From: Oehlia diaphana
Taxonomy: Eukaryota; Glomeromycota; Glomeromycetes; Glomerales; Glomeraceae
Direction of reading: 5' to 3'
Assembly: GCA_003833135.1 (NCBI GenBank)
Contig: QZLH01000331.1
Coordinates: forward strand, 17,933 to 81,932
Length of the DNA stretch: 64,000 nt
Shown: positions 1 to 11,389 of the stretch, piece by piece
How the letters are laid out: every line of letters starts with the position of its first letter
Position numbering within the stretch: position 1 is the stretch's first letter
Program-made: the position numbers and the translations under genes
Notes under the pieces: model-generated
What the model was told of the DNA's origin: nothing
The model's input: the letters and a program-made list of their open reading frames with translations, nothing else
Database searches by the model: none

Positions 1-1176
1 TATCTTCCATTATAATAAAAAACTGAGTAAAATAAAATTAAAATTTTACTGCGGAATTGTTATGTTTTTTAATTTTTGAAGGAAGAGTTTATCTTTTCCA
101 TTGTTGGAAAAAATGTAAATATGGTGTTACCTTTGACCTGAAAATTTCGATTTTAATGTAATTTGGGCCGGCATTACGAATTCGGCCAGAATTAAGAAAA
201 TTTCGGCCAGAATTAAGATCTGAAAATTGTCGATTTTAGCCATTTGTACTAACTTTGGCCAACCTTAAGTTTACATATATACTATATGCCATATAGCCAT
301 ACTGTCCCAATAATTTATATTGAGATATCATAGTACAAAAAATCTCCCTCTAATTTTTGGGGACATTTCCACTGACTGTTAAACGAAAAAAAAAAAAATA
401 AAATATTAAAACCCGAAAAAAAACTATTGTGAAAAAATTCAGTATTATTAGTATTATTGATCTTTTATAACATCTTACAGTACAGCCGCAGTTGTTGGGA
501 AAAGCGGTTTTCGGGATTTTTTTGGTAGGTTGCTGAAGCCCAGTTTTAGCAGTTTCGAAGTCACAACCTTACTTCGAGGTTCATGTCCAGTTAACTGAAA
601 TCTAACAAAATGTTAAAATGTTAAATGCCAAAAAGGCTTTATTTTAATTTTATGTTAGGAAAACATGAGATTTCCCACTTATTTTGTGAAATTCACATTG
701 TACTAAAGATGATAATATAGGGTTGCATCTTTTTTCCGTAAAAGACTCATATTTCCGGAATTAACAACCTTATATCACGGAATTTATCGAATCATTTACA
801 TTTTCCGTTAATGGATCCGCGAAAGGTTCATTTTTATGGAGTTTTTACAGAAATAACGGATAGGATCTTAAGATTGCATTACCTTTGATTTCTCAGAATA
901 AAGTTAGTGCAGTACATGAAAAAGCTGGAAATCATAGAGTTAGTGAGATTTTGGTTCTATTTACAGGTTTACTTAAACCAGAGAAAGTTAAATATCATAT
1001 TTTTATAAAAGGTTTAATACTACTTATATATACATATATATTTTTGAATATTAAATGACGAAAACGGTTAAAAGCTAAGATCTAATTATTTACAAAACGC
1101 TTAATATCAATGGCCGATCAAGTCGAATGGACATGCGTAGATATACATTTTCGCTCCGGCAATAAAAATATTTAGG
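1..1176. other. A+T-rich intergenic region
   Basis: I see no gene. A 17-base direct repeat (TTCGGCCAGAATTAAGA) occurs at 181-197 and 202-218. The stretch around 150-170 resembles sequence near 49455-49490 (both contain ATTTTAATGTAATTT), so part of it is probably a dispersed repeat. It lies downstream of the minus-strand gene ending at 1177. Confidence 0.5.
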
Positions 1177-3691
1177 CTAAACTGATATATTGTTCGTCTT
1201 AACTAAAATGCAAAATAAAGTAAATTACTAGTTTATATTTTACAAATAATAAATTACCAAAATTAAATTAAATAAAATGAGTAACTTACTAAATAAATCA
1301 CCTTGTAAATCTGAATTAGATTTGTTGCTTTTCTCTGTAAATTTCAAATCTAATTTAATATGTTGATATATAAAAATATAAGGAAACATAAACCCATACC
1401 TTCATCTGACTTAAGTTCGATATTACTTGCGTTTACAACACCAAAACCCATTTCTGTAAACTTATACAATATTTTTTTAGTAGTTGGTCGTTGATTAGGA
1501 TCTTGATCCCAACAAGTTTTATAAAGCTCTTCATATTCTTTAGGGGTACCAGGAATTAGTTTTTCACGTACTCCACTATTAATAGCATAAACAAGTGCAT
1601 CTTTATCACTACGATTAAAGCTATTATTTTTAAATGGAGGATTTCCGCTAGAAATTTCCCACATTAAAACACCAAAGCTATAAATATCAGAAGATTTTGT
1701 ATATGGAAAATTTGGATCTAAAATACGTTTAGGTTCCATATAAGCAATAATACCACGATCACGCATATATGCTTCAGATTTTTGATCTTGAATTTTTGAG
1801 ATACCAAAATCTATAATCTTGGCGTTGTTTTCATGAATAACTATATTTTTTGAATGCTATATAAAAGTAATTATTAATTAATAATAAATATTAAGTGATT
1901 AAATAACGCAAAATAAATATACTTACCAGGTCTCTGTGCAAAACATTTTCATTATGCAAGTAATTTAGTCCATCTGCAATTTGATATGCTAATTTTTTTT
2001 TGTCATCCCAAATTAATTTCTTAAAATTTTTCTTGAGGTAATGTCGAAGGTCACCGCCGTCAGCATATTGCGTAACAAGCAAATATTCTTTTGTTTTATC
2101 GACTAAAAAAAGAAAACATTTTGAATATGAAAAAGAAAGTGGATAATAAAAAAAATGTTTTGAATTACCTTGACTAACACCAAAACAATGTATAATTCTT
2201 TCATTATAACTAGACAGAAGTAGTAGATGTATTTTTAGTTCATGAATAAATGCATTCAATGTATTATATTGAATAGTGGTATTAATTAATCTTTTGTAAA
2301 CAACGTATTTATTTCTCCAAATTGCTTTTTTAATATCTCCAAAACCTCCTTCACAAAGTGGTACTGGATTCTCTAATTCATTAAAAGGTATGATATTAAC
2401 GTTGTTATCTTTCAAGAATTTTTTTACTAATTGAGATGTTGTCTCATTTTTTATCTCTTCATTGTCTTCAATAACACTAATTTTAGGTAATTCAACCATA
2501 TTTATAAGAGTTCTAAGAATTGAGACAATTCGTTGCATATCTGGACGTTCATCCGGTTCCAATTTCCAACATTCTAAATAAGTAAATGAATTTGTTAATG
2601 GATAGTAACTTTTAATTGGAAACAGAAAAATGTTATTACCATTATATAATTCACTATATCCAATTGGTGTATTGTTTACAATAGTCTCTCTCTGACCACC
2701 TAATATAGCATAAACTAATGCTGCGTTATATTCTTGAGTACGGAATGGTGAGTGACCACTTGAAATTTGCCACAAAAGCATGCCTACACTATATACGTCA
2801 GACTTTTTCCCTAATTTGTAAGGATTATCAATATCAAAACTCTTGGGATCTATGTATGGTAACATATTGAATATTTTTTTTGTTTGGATTGAACCCGGTT
2901 CATTTGATAAACCGAAGTCCGCTAATTTAATGCTATTTTGATGCATAAGTATATTATTTGCATGCTATTATTTTAAAAACAAATAAATAAATGAAGTAAA
3001 TTATATGGTTACAATTTATAGAAGTTAAATATTACCATATTATTGTGACATATATCATTTTCATGCAAGCATAATACAGCACTTGCTAATTGAATGGCTA
3101 ATTGAAATTTATCGGTCCAGCTAAGTTTCTTGAAGTGCTCGTTCAAATAAGAACCCAATGTACCACTGTTAGCGTGTTCCATAACTAAGATATATTTATT
3201 CATTTGATAAATAGTGTCTGAGAAAGAAATTAAATTGGCATTAGAATAAGGTGAATAAGGTGAAAATAATAATAACTGAATTTAATGTATGGCAGATACT
3301 TTATCATACCAGTTTCTTTCTTTGTAATTCCATAAAATTGTAGTATATTTTCATGGACAATTTTCTCGTGTAGTTCTATCTGATGTACATAGAATATTAA
3401 ATATGAACGCAACTTCTATTTAATCGAAACAAAAACATAATATACCTCACGAACAATTTCGCGAAGAGTTGCATCATCATTATTGAAAAATCTTAAGGCG
3501 AAAGAATCATCTTTTAGGTTTGCACGGACGACGTTTTCCCTTATAAACGTAAAGTTTTTAAAGTCCGAATATTCATAATACTTAATTTGTTTTTCGATTA
3601 TAAAATTTTCCAACCAATTACGACCTATTTTGGTGCCGTTTTTGTTTTTTTTCCGCCCGAATACCGATTTTACAGATTTTATAAAAGACAT
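1177..3691 (-). CDS. Tandem pseudokinase-kinase protein A1 (TKL-like), 9 exons
   Basis: Exons on the minus strand: 3691-3446, 3379-3310, 3217-3036, 2964-2640, 2573-2169, 2102-1927, 1856-1400, 1334-1290, 1202-1177; all junctions are GT/AG and the joined frame gives 643 residues. Domain 1 (about 40-290) has no glycine loop and reads His-Asn-Asn where HRD is expected (162-165), though Asp-Phe-Gly is kept at 182-184, so it should be a pseudokinase. Domain 2 (about 345-605) has a Gly-rich loop (EGGFG, 349-353), Lys368, HRD (465-467), Asn472 and DFG (484-486), so it should be catalytic. The order resembles JAK kinases. Sequence style ([17 protein letters not shown]) is TKL/RIPK-like. The gene is divergent from the MLKL-like gene at 4511. 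Exon boundaries are my own predictions; the last two small exons are supported by identical structure in A2 and A3. Confidence 0.85.
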
Positions 3692-4510
3692 GATTTTAGT
3701 CTAAATTCATTTAGATTTTTTAAAATTTGAGCTTTTTTTATGTGATTTTTTTAACGCCACTATCCTAAATTAGGGTTTATTGTTGTCACGTACCAGATAC
3801 TAGTCTCTTAAAGGTATTATCCATTCAAGATTTTTATTTGTTCCCATTTTTTCATATGCAAATTCATCCGAATGACAAGCTATGAAAGCTCAATTAACAA
3901 AAGCAGAGTGGCGTCTCAGTGATGTGCATGATGTGCAACTTTATGATGGTTGATCATAATCGGAGAAAGTTTTCCATTTGAATGTAATTGAGTTATTTGT
4001 ATATTGTGGGACCGCAGATCAATTCGTTTTTTGAACCTTTCTTTTTTTATCAATTTTTAAAAGAACATTCTAAGATTCTCCTTTCTATTCCAATTATGGT
4101 GTAATCGAAATTTTTTTACGGAATTTTTTGTTTTATTTTCATATTTCACGATATCAAAAAGGAATCTCCTCAAAGAATATAAAAAGAGGAAAGTATGAGT
4201 AATTTGTATGAAATATCGCGTTGCTTACGTTTCTTAACATTCAAGTGAGAAAGATATAATCGGAGTTTGGAGTTAATTCGTGGAATAGTTATATGCATAA
4301 CCCCTGAAAGATAATTTTGGAATTTAAAACAAAGCGTTTTCTATTTTTTGTATTATAATAAAACCTTAAAAGGAAAGCGGTATTTATCTCGTTTATGTTA
4401 TAATAGGCTAGCACGAAAAGTATAAAATACCAAGTCTAAGGTAAAATTTTACAAGGAAATCCATAGTTTGTTATTTTTTTTTTCCTTTAAAGCAAGCTAT
4501 TCTTATCGTA
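3692..4510. promoter_or_regulatory. Divergent promoter region of pair A1/B1
   Basis: This 819-bp region separates two head-to-head genes. It carries three blocks found in the other pair or in orphan genes: AACGCCACTATCCTAAATTA around 3753-3772, close to the A1 start; CGGAGAAAGTTTTCC at 3961-3975; and CAATTCGTTTTTTGAA at 4020-4035. The first block recurs at the same distance (about 60 bp) from the A3 start. The second recurs upstream of B2, B3 and A2. Function is inferred from conservation and position only. Confidence 0.55.
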
Positions 4511-6638
4511 ATGGCATCCGGAACCGATAAAGAAGCTATAAATCCATATCTACCCTTAATTACAACAGCCTTAAATTTAATTAATAAAGTTACGGATATC
4601 TATACCACGGCAGAATACAATAAAAACATTTGCGAAGCTCTAGTAAGCCGAGTAAAACTAACTGAAAATGCTATTAATACATTACAACGTCGAAAACAAA
4701 GAAATGAAGATAAATTTCGTAATGATGATTATTATAAAGCTTTTAATAGATTTATATACATTTTAGAAGATATTAAAAGTTTTGCAGAGGATATTTCAAC
4801 AATTCATTGTTTTAGAAAATATACAGAAGCGTACCTTATTAAAGAAAGTTTTCAAAAACTTACGAATGACTATGACGTTGCAATGAAAGATTTACATTTT
4901 ACTATGGCTGTTGCTGACGAGGAACAAAGAAGTATTGACTTTGAAGCAATGGAAATAGACTTGGCTGAAATGAATAAATATCTTAAAAAAATGTATACTG
5001 ATATTCTTGAAAAAGATAACAAAGTCGATATGATTCATAATATGGTAAAACATATGATAAACCATTATGATAAACCCTCACATGACGTTAATAAGATTAA
5101 GGTTGATTCAAAGGATTTGACACCACCTTCACGAGGAAGATCTGATGACGAACGTGGTAAAGGTCCTAATTTTGTAATTAGGAAAATTTATAAAAAAGGA
5201 CAAGAAGTAGCTTGTAAGACCATTTTGAATAACGAAGAAGAGTGTTCAAAAACACAAAAGGTTCTCGAAATCTTGACAAAACTATTCGAATGTAAACATA
5301 TTCTTAGATTTTATGGTATTTCAACAATTGACAATCATGATGTTATGGTTTTTGAATGGGCTGAACGTGGAACTTTAAAACAATTTTATGAACAAAAACG
5401 CATGCAAATTACATTGCATTGTAAACTTCGAATTGCACTTGGAATCTGCCGTGGACTTATATTCTTGCAACATGTTAATATTTTACATCATGACTTAAAA
5501 TGTAAAAATATTTTAATGACAGAAAGCTTAGAGCCTAAAATTTATAATTTTGAATTAGCGCGTCCTTTTGATGGAATTTCTAATTCATTGCCGACCGATC
5601 AAGAAAAAGTAAAAGATATCATTCCTTGGTTAGCTCCGGAAAAATTAAACCATTCTCGATACACAACCCAATGTGAAATATTTAGTTTTGGTATGTTATT
5701 TTGGGAACTTACTTTCGAAAAGATTCCGTATCAAGATTGGGAAATAGACAGAATTAGGGATCATGTTACTAAAGGTGGTAGAGAAGGATTTACGTTTGGA
5801 GATTTAACTCCCGAAAATAAAAAAATTAAAAAAATTATAAAAGATAGTAAGTAATTTATTTTTATCTTTATTTTTATTTTTTGTTTTTTTTTAAAAAATT
5901 ATATAATTTACATTTTGGGATAAAAATGTAATATTATTTTTAATTTTTACAATTAAAGCTTGGAAACAGGAGCCGCAAGAGAGAATTTCTTTTATGAAAC
6001 TATTGGATATGTTAGAAGAATTGTATGGTTACGTTCGTACTACGTCAACAAACGACTCATCAGATATACATCCTAATAAACTCTTAGGTTTAGATAGATC
6101 AAAAGAAACTGATCTAGAATTACCAGTTGAAACTATTATTAAGCCAATAATTTCATTAGAAGAAGGCATACGGGCTTTTAAAAAGAAGGAGTATCAAAAA
6201 GCATGGGATTGTTTTGACTTTCATACAAAAAATAATAATACAACAGCAAAATATTGGAAAGGTCGTTATTTATGGGAAGGATATCTTGATGGTATTAAAG
6301 AACGCGAAGAAGGTAGAATATTACTCAAAGAAGCAGCTGATGAAGGAAATACTGATGCTCAATTACGTTACGCCTTTACTTTTAAACAAAATCTTGATAA
6401 AGAAGAAAATCGGCAAATATTTTTAAAATATCTCAAAACCGCTGCTAATGAAGGAAATAAATCTGCACAGTTTAATTTAGGTGATATATATTATAAAGGA
6501 AAATGTAATTTTCCAAAGAATGAAAATGAGGGAATTCAATGGCTATTAAAAGCTGCTTACCAAAATAATTTTAAAGCAGATAAATTATTAAAAACCTTGG
6601 ACAAAGATATCTATGATGCAATATTAGATGTTAGTTAG
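4511..6638 (+). CDS. MLKL-like protein B1: helical bundle, pseudokinase, Sel1 repeats
   Basis: Exons 4511-5846 and 5959-6638 (GTAAGT donor, AAG acceptor) join to 671 residues. Residues 1-190 are all-helical and resemble the MLKL N-terminal four-helix bundle / fungal HeLo-type family, which in other organisms inserts into membranes during regulated cell death. Residues about 215-440 form a kinase-like domain: no glycine loop, Lys236 present (VACK), His-His-Asp at 326-328, Asn333, but Asn-Phe-Glu at 346-348 instead of DFG, and an APE motif at 375-377. Human MLKL has Gly-Phe-Glu at the same place. Residues about 510-660 are Sel1-like repeats (AAxEGNxxAQFNLGDIYYKG). It should bind partners rather than phosphorylate. 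The helical-bundle assignment is from pattern, not a profile search. Confidence 0.8.
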
Positions 6639-7896
6639 CAATTTGAAATTTCAATAAATTTAATTGTCTTTCAGACAAATTTGCCAGACATCAGTAATAT
6701 CGTTTTACTTTCTCACAATAACTGGGCAGAATTACAACTGGGAGAGATCATACTCCCCAGCGTTCACGGTTCGCCATTGGACGTCCATATTCACGGATTA
6801 AGATCCAAGAATATTGATAAATCGTTAAAATTATTAAAACGGAAAGTGAATTCATGCAAATATTTACAAAATTTGGATTCTATACTTTCTCATGATGTAA
6901 AAATCTTTGTAAGTTATAAAGCCATGGTAAATGTTAAGAGAAATTTGGGCTTTATACTCGAATTGCATGCGTCGTATTTATTGGCTTGGTATCACGTGAT
7001 TTCAAATTTTATTATTTTTCTATTGTTGAGCCACAATATTTTGTTTAAAATAGCATTTCATGTTCTCTCAATGATCCATCAATGCTTTGGCATATCTTGC
7101 ATGCGTCAGCATATTTTCCGTATATTACCTGGATATTTTCCGGATTAAAAAATTGTGCTTTGTATTTTTGTTTGTTTTTGTGGCTTTGTTTATGCGTTTT
7201 GTGTATTGTGTGTTGGATCTGCATTGTAGTACGATTACTATTTTAAGTATAGATAGGGAATACCATTACGACAATGATTAGATTAATTCAAAAAACCAAA
7301 AATTGGAATGTTCTTTGAAATTTATATTCGGACAGGAATTTACTTTTCGTATATGATCAAGGCTTGAAAGCTCAAATGGTTTACTTTTTCTTTCTTTCCT
7401 TAAGTTTTATTATGAACCCAAAAAAAAAGAAACTGCTTTGTTTAATATTTCGGAGTCTATAATATGACATTTCCACAAATTACTTCGGATTAATCATTTC
7501 TTTATATATTAAGAAAACGTAACGTCATTTCTTTAATGATATTCCTTTTTTGACATTAATAAGCAAAAAAAACCTGTAAAAAATTGGTTCATTGATAAAA
7601 AAAAGTCTGCTGATTTCAAAAAACGAATTGTTTTAGATTTCAAAGTTACAAATTACTTAATTTCTTTCACATCGGAAAATGTTCTCCGATTATAACTCAA
7701 AAAGAATCTTAGCGCCACTGCACGTTAATCTCACACATGAAAATTAAAACAAATATAGGATTCCTCTATATGTGTAAATGGGAGAATATCCTTTTATGGT
7801 TTAAACCTATATCTAACATGTGATATTAATAAGTCATAAAAAAATCATATAAAAATACAAATTTTCTAAGATGAAATATAAGAAAAAATAGAAAAA
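6639..7896. other. Intergenic region between B1 and A2, with inverted copy of the pair promoter
   Basis: No gene is convincing. An open frame at 6681-7148 (plus) starts at TTG, has no ATG near its start and no recognisable domain. Near the right end, the blocks CGGAGAACATTTTCC (7688-7674, minus) and CAATTCGTTTTTTGAA (7630-7615, minus) repeat the B1 promoter in the same order and with the same spacing, but reversed. The leftward gene they would once have served is absent. Confidence 0.5.
7674..7688 (-). promoter_or_regulatory. Conserved CGGAGAA..TTTTCC block upstream of A2
   Basis: Read on the minus strand this is CGGAGAACATTTTCC. It lies 209 bp from the A2 start, similar to the distance of the same block from A1 (270 bp) and A3 (320 bp). 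A second shared block follows 58 bp further on, as upstream of B1. Confidence 0.5.
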
Positions 7897-10433
7897 ATGA
7901 AAAAAATGTTGAATACTCTAAAATCAGTATTTAACCGAAAAAAGAACAAGGGTGTGGGGATAAATGATCCTATTGGTACTGATAATGAAATAAGCGATAA
8001 TTCACTAGAAAATTTAATTAGAAAAAAAAAAATCAAATACTATATGTATTCGGACTTTAATAATATAAGAGAAAGTAAAGAGAACGGTGAAAACATTGTT
8101 CGTGCTGATTTGAAAGATGAATTTTTCATTTTAAAATCTTTCAATAATGATGATACGACTATTCACAACGTTGTCCGCGAGGTATATAAAATGACTAAAA
8201 TATATACACATAATTATATTCCCGACTAATTAGAATATTTTTTTTTATACATCAGCTAAAATTACATCGAAAATTCGTTCATGAAAATATTTTACAATTC
8301 CACGGAATTACAATGATAGAAACCGGTATGATAAAAGAATTTCACGCTGCTTTATGTTCTGCTAGTTATTAACCTAAGGTTTAAATTAATTTTCACTTAC
8401 AATATTTTTCTTTTCCAAAAACAGTTCCTGATATAGTTCAGAATAAATATGTTTTAGTATTGGAATATATAAATGGTGGTACATTAGGTTCTTATTTAAA
8501 TAGATATATTAATGAACTTAATGAACTTAATTGGAATGATAAATATCGACTAGCACTTCAGTTAGCAAGTGCCGTTTCATACTTACATGATAAGGGCATT
8601 AGCCACAATAATTTGGTAATATTTCAATTATTACGTTAGTTATTATTGAAATAATTAATTATTCACTATTTTTGGTTTTTTTTCCGAATGATAGCATGAA
8701 AACAATATATATGTGCATCAGAAGAATATCAAATTGGCAGATTTTGGTTTATTATCGAAAGAGTCATATTCAATCAATACGTTATATTTATTTAAAATGG
8801 TACCTTATATAGATCCCAAAAGTTTTGAAGATAAAAATTATGATTTGAATCAAAAGTCTGATGTGTACAGTATTGGCGTGCTTTTATGGCAAATATCAAG
8901 CGGACGCAAGCCATTTCATTCTGAAAGCTATAATTTAAATTTAGCATCAACCATAATACATGGGAGGAGAGAAGATGCTACTTTTGGAACTCCACTTGGA
9001 TATAGTAAATTGTACGAAGGTAATGATATTTATTTGAAATCTAATAACTAAAAGCTTCTACTATACTAACTTATTTGTTATCTAGAATGTTGGAAATCAA
9101 AACCAGATGAACGTCCGGATATGCAAAAGGTTGTTTCGACTCTTAATGAGTTAAAATCATCCAATAACCTTCAAGAAGACTATGCAACAGCATTGATTAA
9201 AAATTTCATGAAAAATCAAAGCGTTAATATCATACCCTTTAATGATCTAAAGGATCCAGTATTCCTTTGTGAAGGTGGTTTTGGAGATATTAACAAAGCA
9301 ATTTGGACGAGAACAAATAAATACGTTGTTTACAAGAAGATAATTAATACAACCAATATTGAATATAATGCATTGGATGCATTTATTCATGAATTGAAAA
9401 TACATTTACATTTAGTATCTATTTATAGTGATAGAATTGTACGTTATTTAGGCATTAGCCAAGGTAATTAATTTAAAATATTTATTTCAATCCTAATTTT
9501 TTCATATCTTAAAATAAAAATAATTTCCCTTTTTTAGACGGTAAAGATTATTTGCTTGTTACAGAATATGCCGATGGTGGTGACCTTCGAAATTATCTCA
9601 AGAACAATTTTAAGAATTTAACTTGGCATGACAAGAAAAAATTAGCATTTCAAATTGCAGATGGACTAAATTACTTGCATAATGAAAATGTTTTACATAG
9701 AGATCTGGTTAGCACATTTTTTACGTTATTTAATTTTTTAATATTTATTGTTAATTAATAATTATCATTTATTACTAGCATTCGAAAAATATCGTTATTC
9801 ACGAAACTAATGCCAAGATTATTGATTTTGGTATATCCAAGATTCAAGGTCAAAAATCTGAAGCCTATATGCGTGATCGTGGCATTATTGCTTATATGGA
9901 ACCCAAACGTATTTTCAATTCAAATTTTCAATGTGAAAAATCTTCCGATATTTATAGCTTTGGCGTTTTAATGTGGGAGATTTCTAGCGGGTATCCTCCA
10001 TTTAAAAATAATAGCTTTAGTGAAAGTGATTTAGCTTCTCTTTGTTTGTCTATTAAAAATGGAGCACGTGAAAAACCAATTCCTGGTACCCCTGAAGAAT
10101 ATGAAAAACTTTATAAAATGTGTTGGGATCAAGAGCCTAAACAAAGACCAATTGCTAGCGTAATATTAGATATATTTGCAAAAATGGGGTTTGGAAATGC
10201 AATTAATGTCGAAAATATTTCAGATGAAGGTATGGGTTCAATTATTCTTAAATTTTATATTTTTATATTGTTTTTTAATTACAATAAATTAAACGTAAAA
10301 TCTATAGAAAATAGTAGTAAATCGACAATAGACTTACACGGTGATATATTTAGTAAGTTTCTAGTTTTCATTTAATTTTTTGTAATTGATTATTTCTAAA
10401 ATATTGATTATTTATATTTTAGTTAAGACCTAA
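7897..10433 (+). CDS. Tandem pseudokinase-kinase protein A2 (TKL-like), 9 exons
   Basis: Exons 7897-8181, 8256-8325, 8425-8615, 8695-9019, 9086-9463, 9538-9707, 9779-10229, 10308-10352, 10423-10433 join to 641 residues with the same intron phases (0,1,0,1,1,0,1,1) as A1 and A3. Domain 1 reads His-Asn-Asn at 179-181 where HRD is expected and lacks a glycine loop, while DFG is kept (198-200): pseudokinase. Domain 2 has EGGFG, VVYK, HRD (470-472), Asn477 and DFG (489-491): predicted active kinase. The last exon encodes only Lys-Thr and the stop, as its counterparts do in the paralogues. No divergent B partner is present; the upstream region keeps the pair promoter. Confidence 0.85.
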
Positions 10434-11389
10434 ATATAACCGCCCAAATTTGACATTGCCCAATAACAATGTTATTATGAGTACACTCAAGACATACGTA
10501 ATAAAAAATAAACTCTATCTTTTCTTTCAGTTTCAAATTTTAATTAATGTTTATAGCTTTTATCACCTCCGTAATTTCTAATAGTATAATAGTAATTTTG
10601 GAGTTGATATATAATTTATAAACATCGCTATGACCTAGTTGCATAAGTAATAATTTCAGGTGATTTTTTTGAAATACATTAGTTACTTTCATTTTTATTT
10701 TCATTAGGACTATTACGCACACCAATATTATGAAAAAAATTTTTAAGATTTTAAATTGTTCTATTTTTGGATAATCTTCCATTTAATTGACGTTGAAATT
10801 AAACCATTTATTGCACAAATAATTCATTGCACAAATAGCTTAACTTCTAGTGATACTAATAAAAATAGAACGGAGGCATTATCAGAAGTAACAAACTGAG
10901 TGTTCACTAAAATGACGAAAGACCGATTTCCTTTGGCACTTGATAGGCATTATAATTGATAGCATAGAAGGAAACAAATAAATAACAAGTAGATAGTCAA
11001 TATAAATATTATGATTATTGTACATTTTAAATGTGATTTGTTTTAATAAACAAAATATTTGTGAATTTTTTTTGCGTATAATATTTACAGTAACATAAAT
11101 CAGGCTTTGTTTAAGCAAGCAAACTTACTAAAATACTCATGTACTCATGAAAATAGCTTCAAAACATGTTTTGAAATCCGAGTTGTGTAGATGAGACTGG
11201 ATCGGTTTCAAGTTTGTTTGGAACCCGAACCGAACTGCTTAAGCAATCCACCCTACTTTGAACTTGATTTTATGGCCTTTACATAAGAAATAAGAATGAC
11301 AACTATTTAAATCCTAATTGATTTAGCTTATTTAGTTCTTATAAGCCAGCCTTTTGCAAATTATCTACAATCAAATCACTGATATATTA
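10434..11389. other. Intergenic region between the convergent 3' ends of A2 and A3
   Basis: No gene is supported. Both flanking genes end here. About 10880-11170 is a dispersed repeat copy described separately. The remaining sequence is A+T-rich with short chance frames. Confidence 0.5.
10880..11170 (-). repeat. Dispersed repeat, minus-oriented copy
   Basis: The reverse complement matches 21750-22030: both contain a CTT-rich stretch, then ATCAAT(T/A)ATAAT, then CGGTCTTTCGT(C/T)ATTTT(A/T)GTGAAC. Both also translate to similar hydrophobic peptides ending FRHFSEH / FRYFCEQ, but neither has a convincing start or context. Probably an old mobile-element fragment; family unknown. Confidence 0.55.

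Noticed and set aside
1177..3691. Several small single-exon kinase fragments instead of one gene
   Set aside because: GT/AG junctions with matching phases join them into one frame, and A2 and A3 show the same nine-exon structure.
6681..7148. 155-residue open frame
   Set aside because: Opens at TTG, lacks a recognisable domain and lies in intergenic DNA; not reported as a gene, only mentioned.
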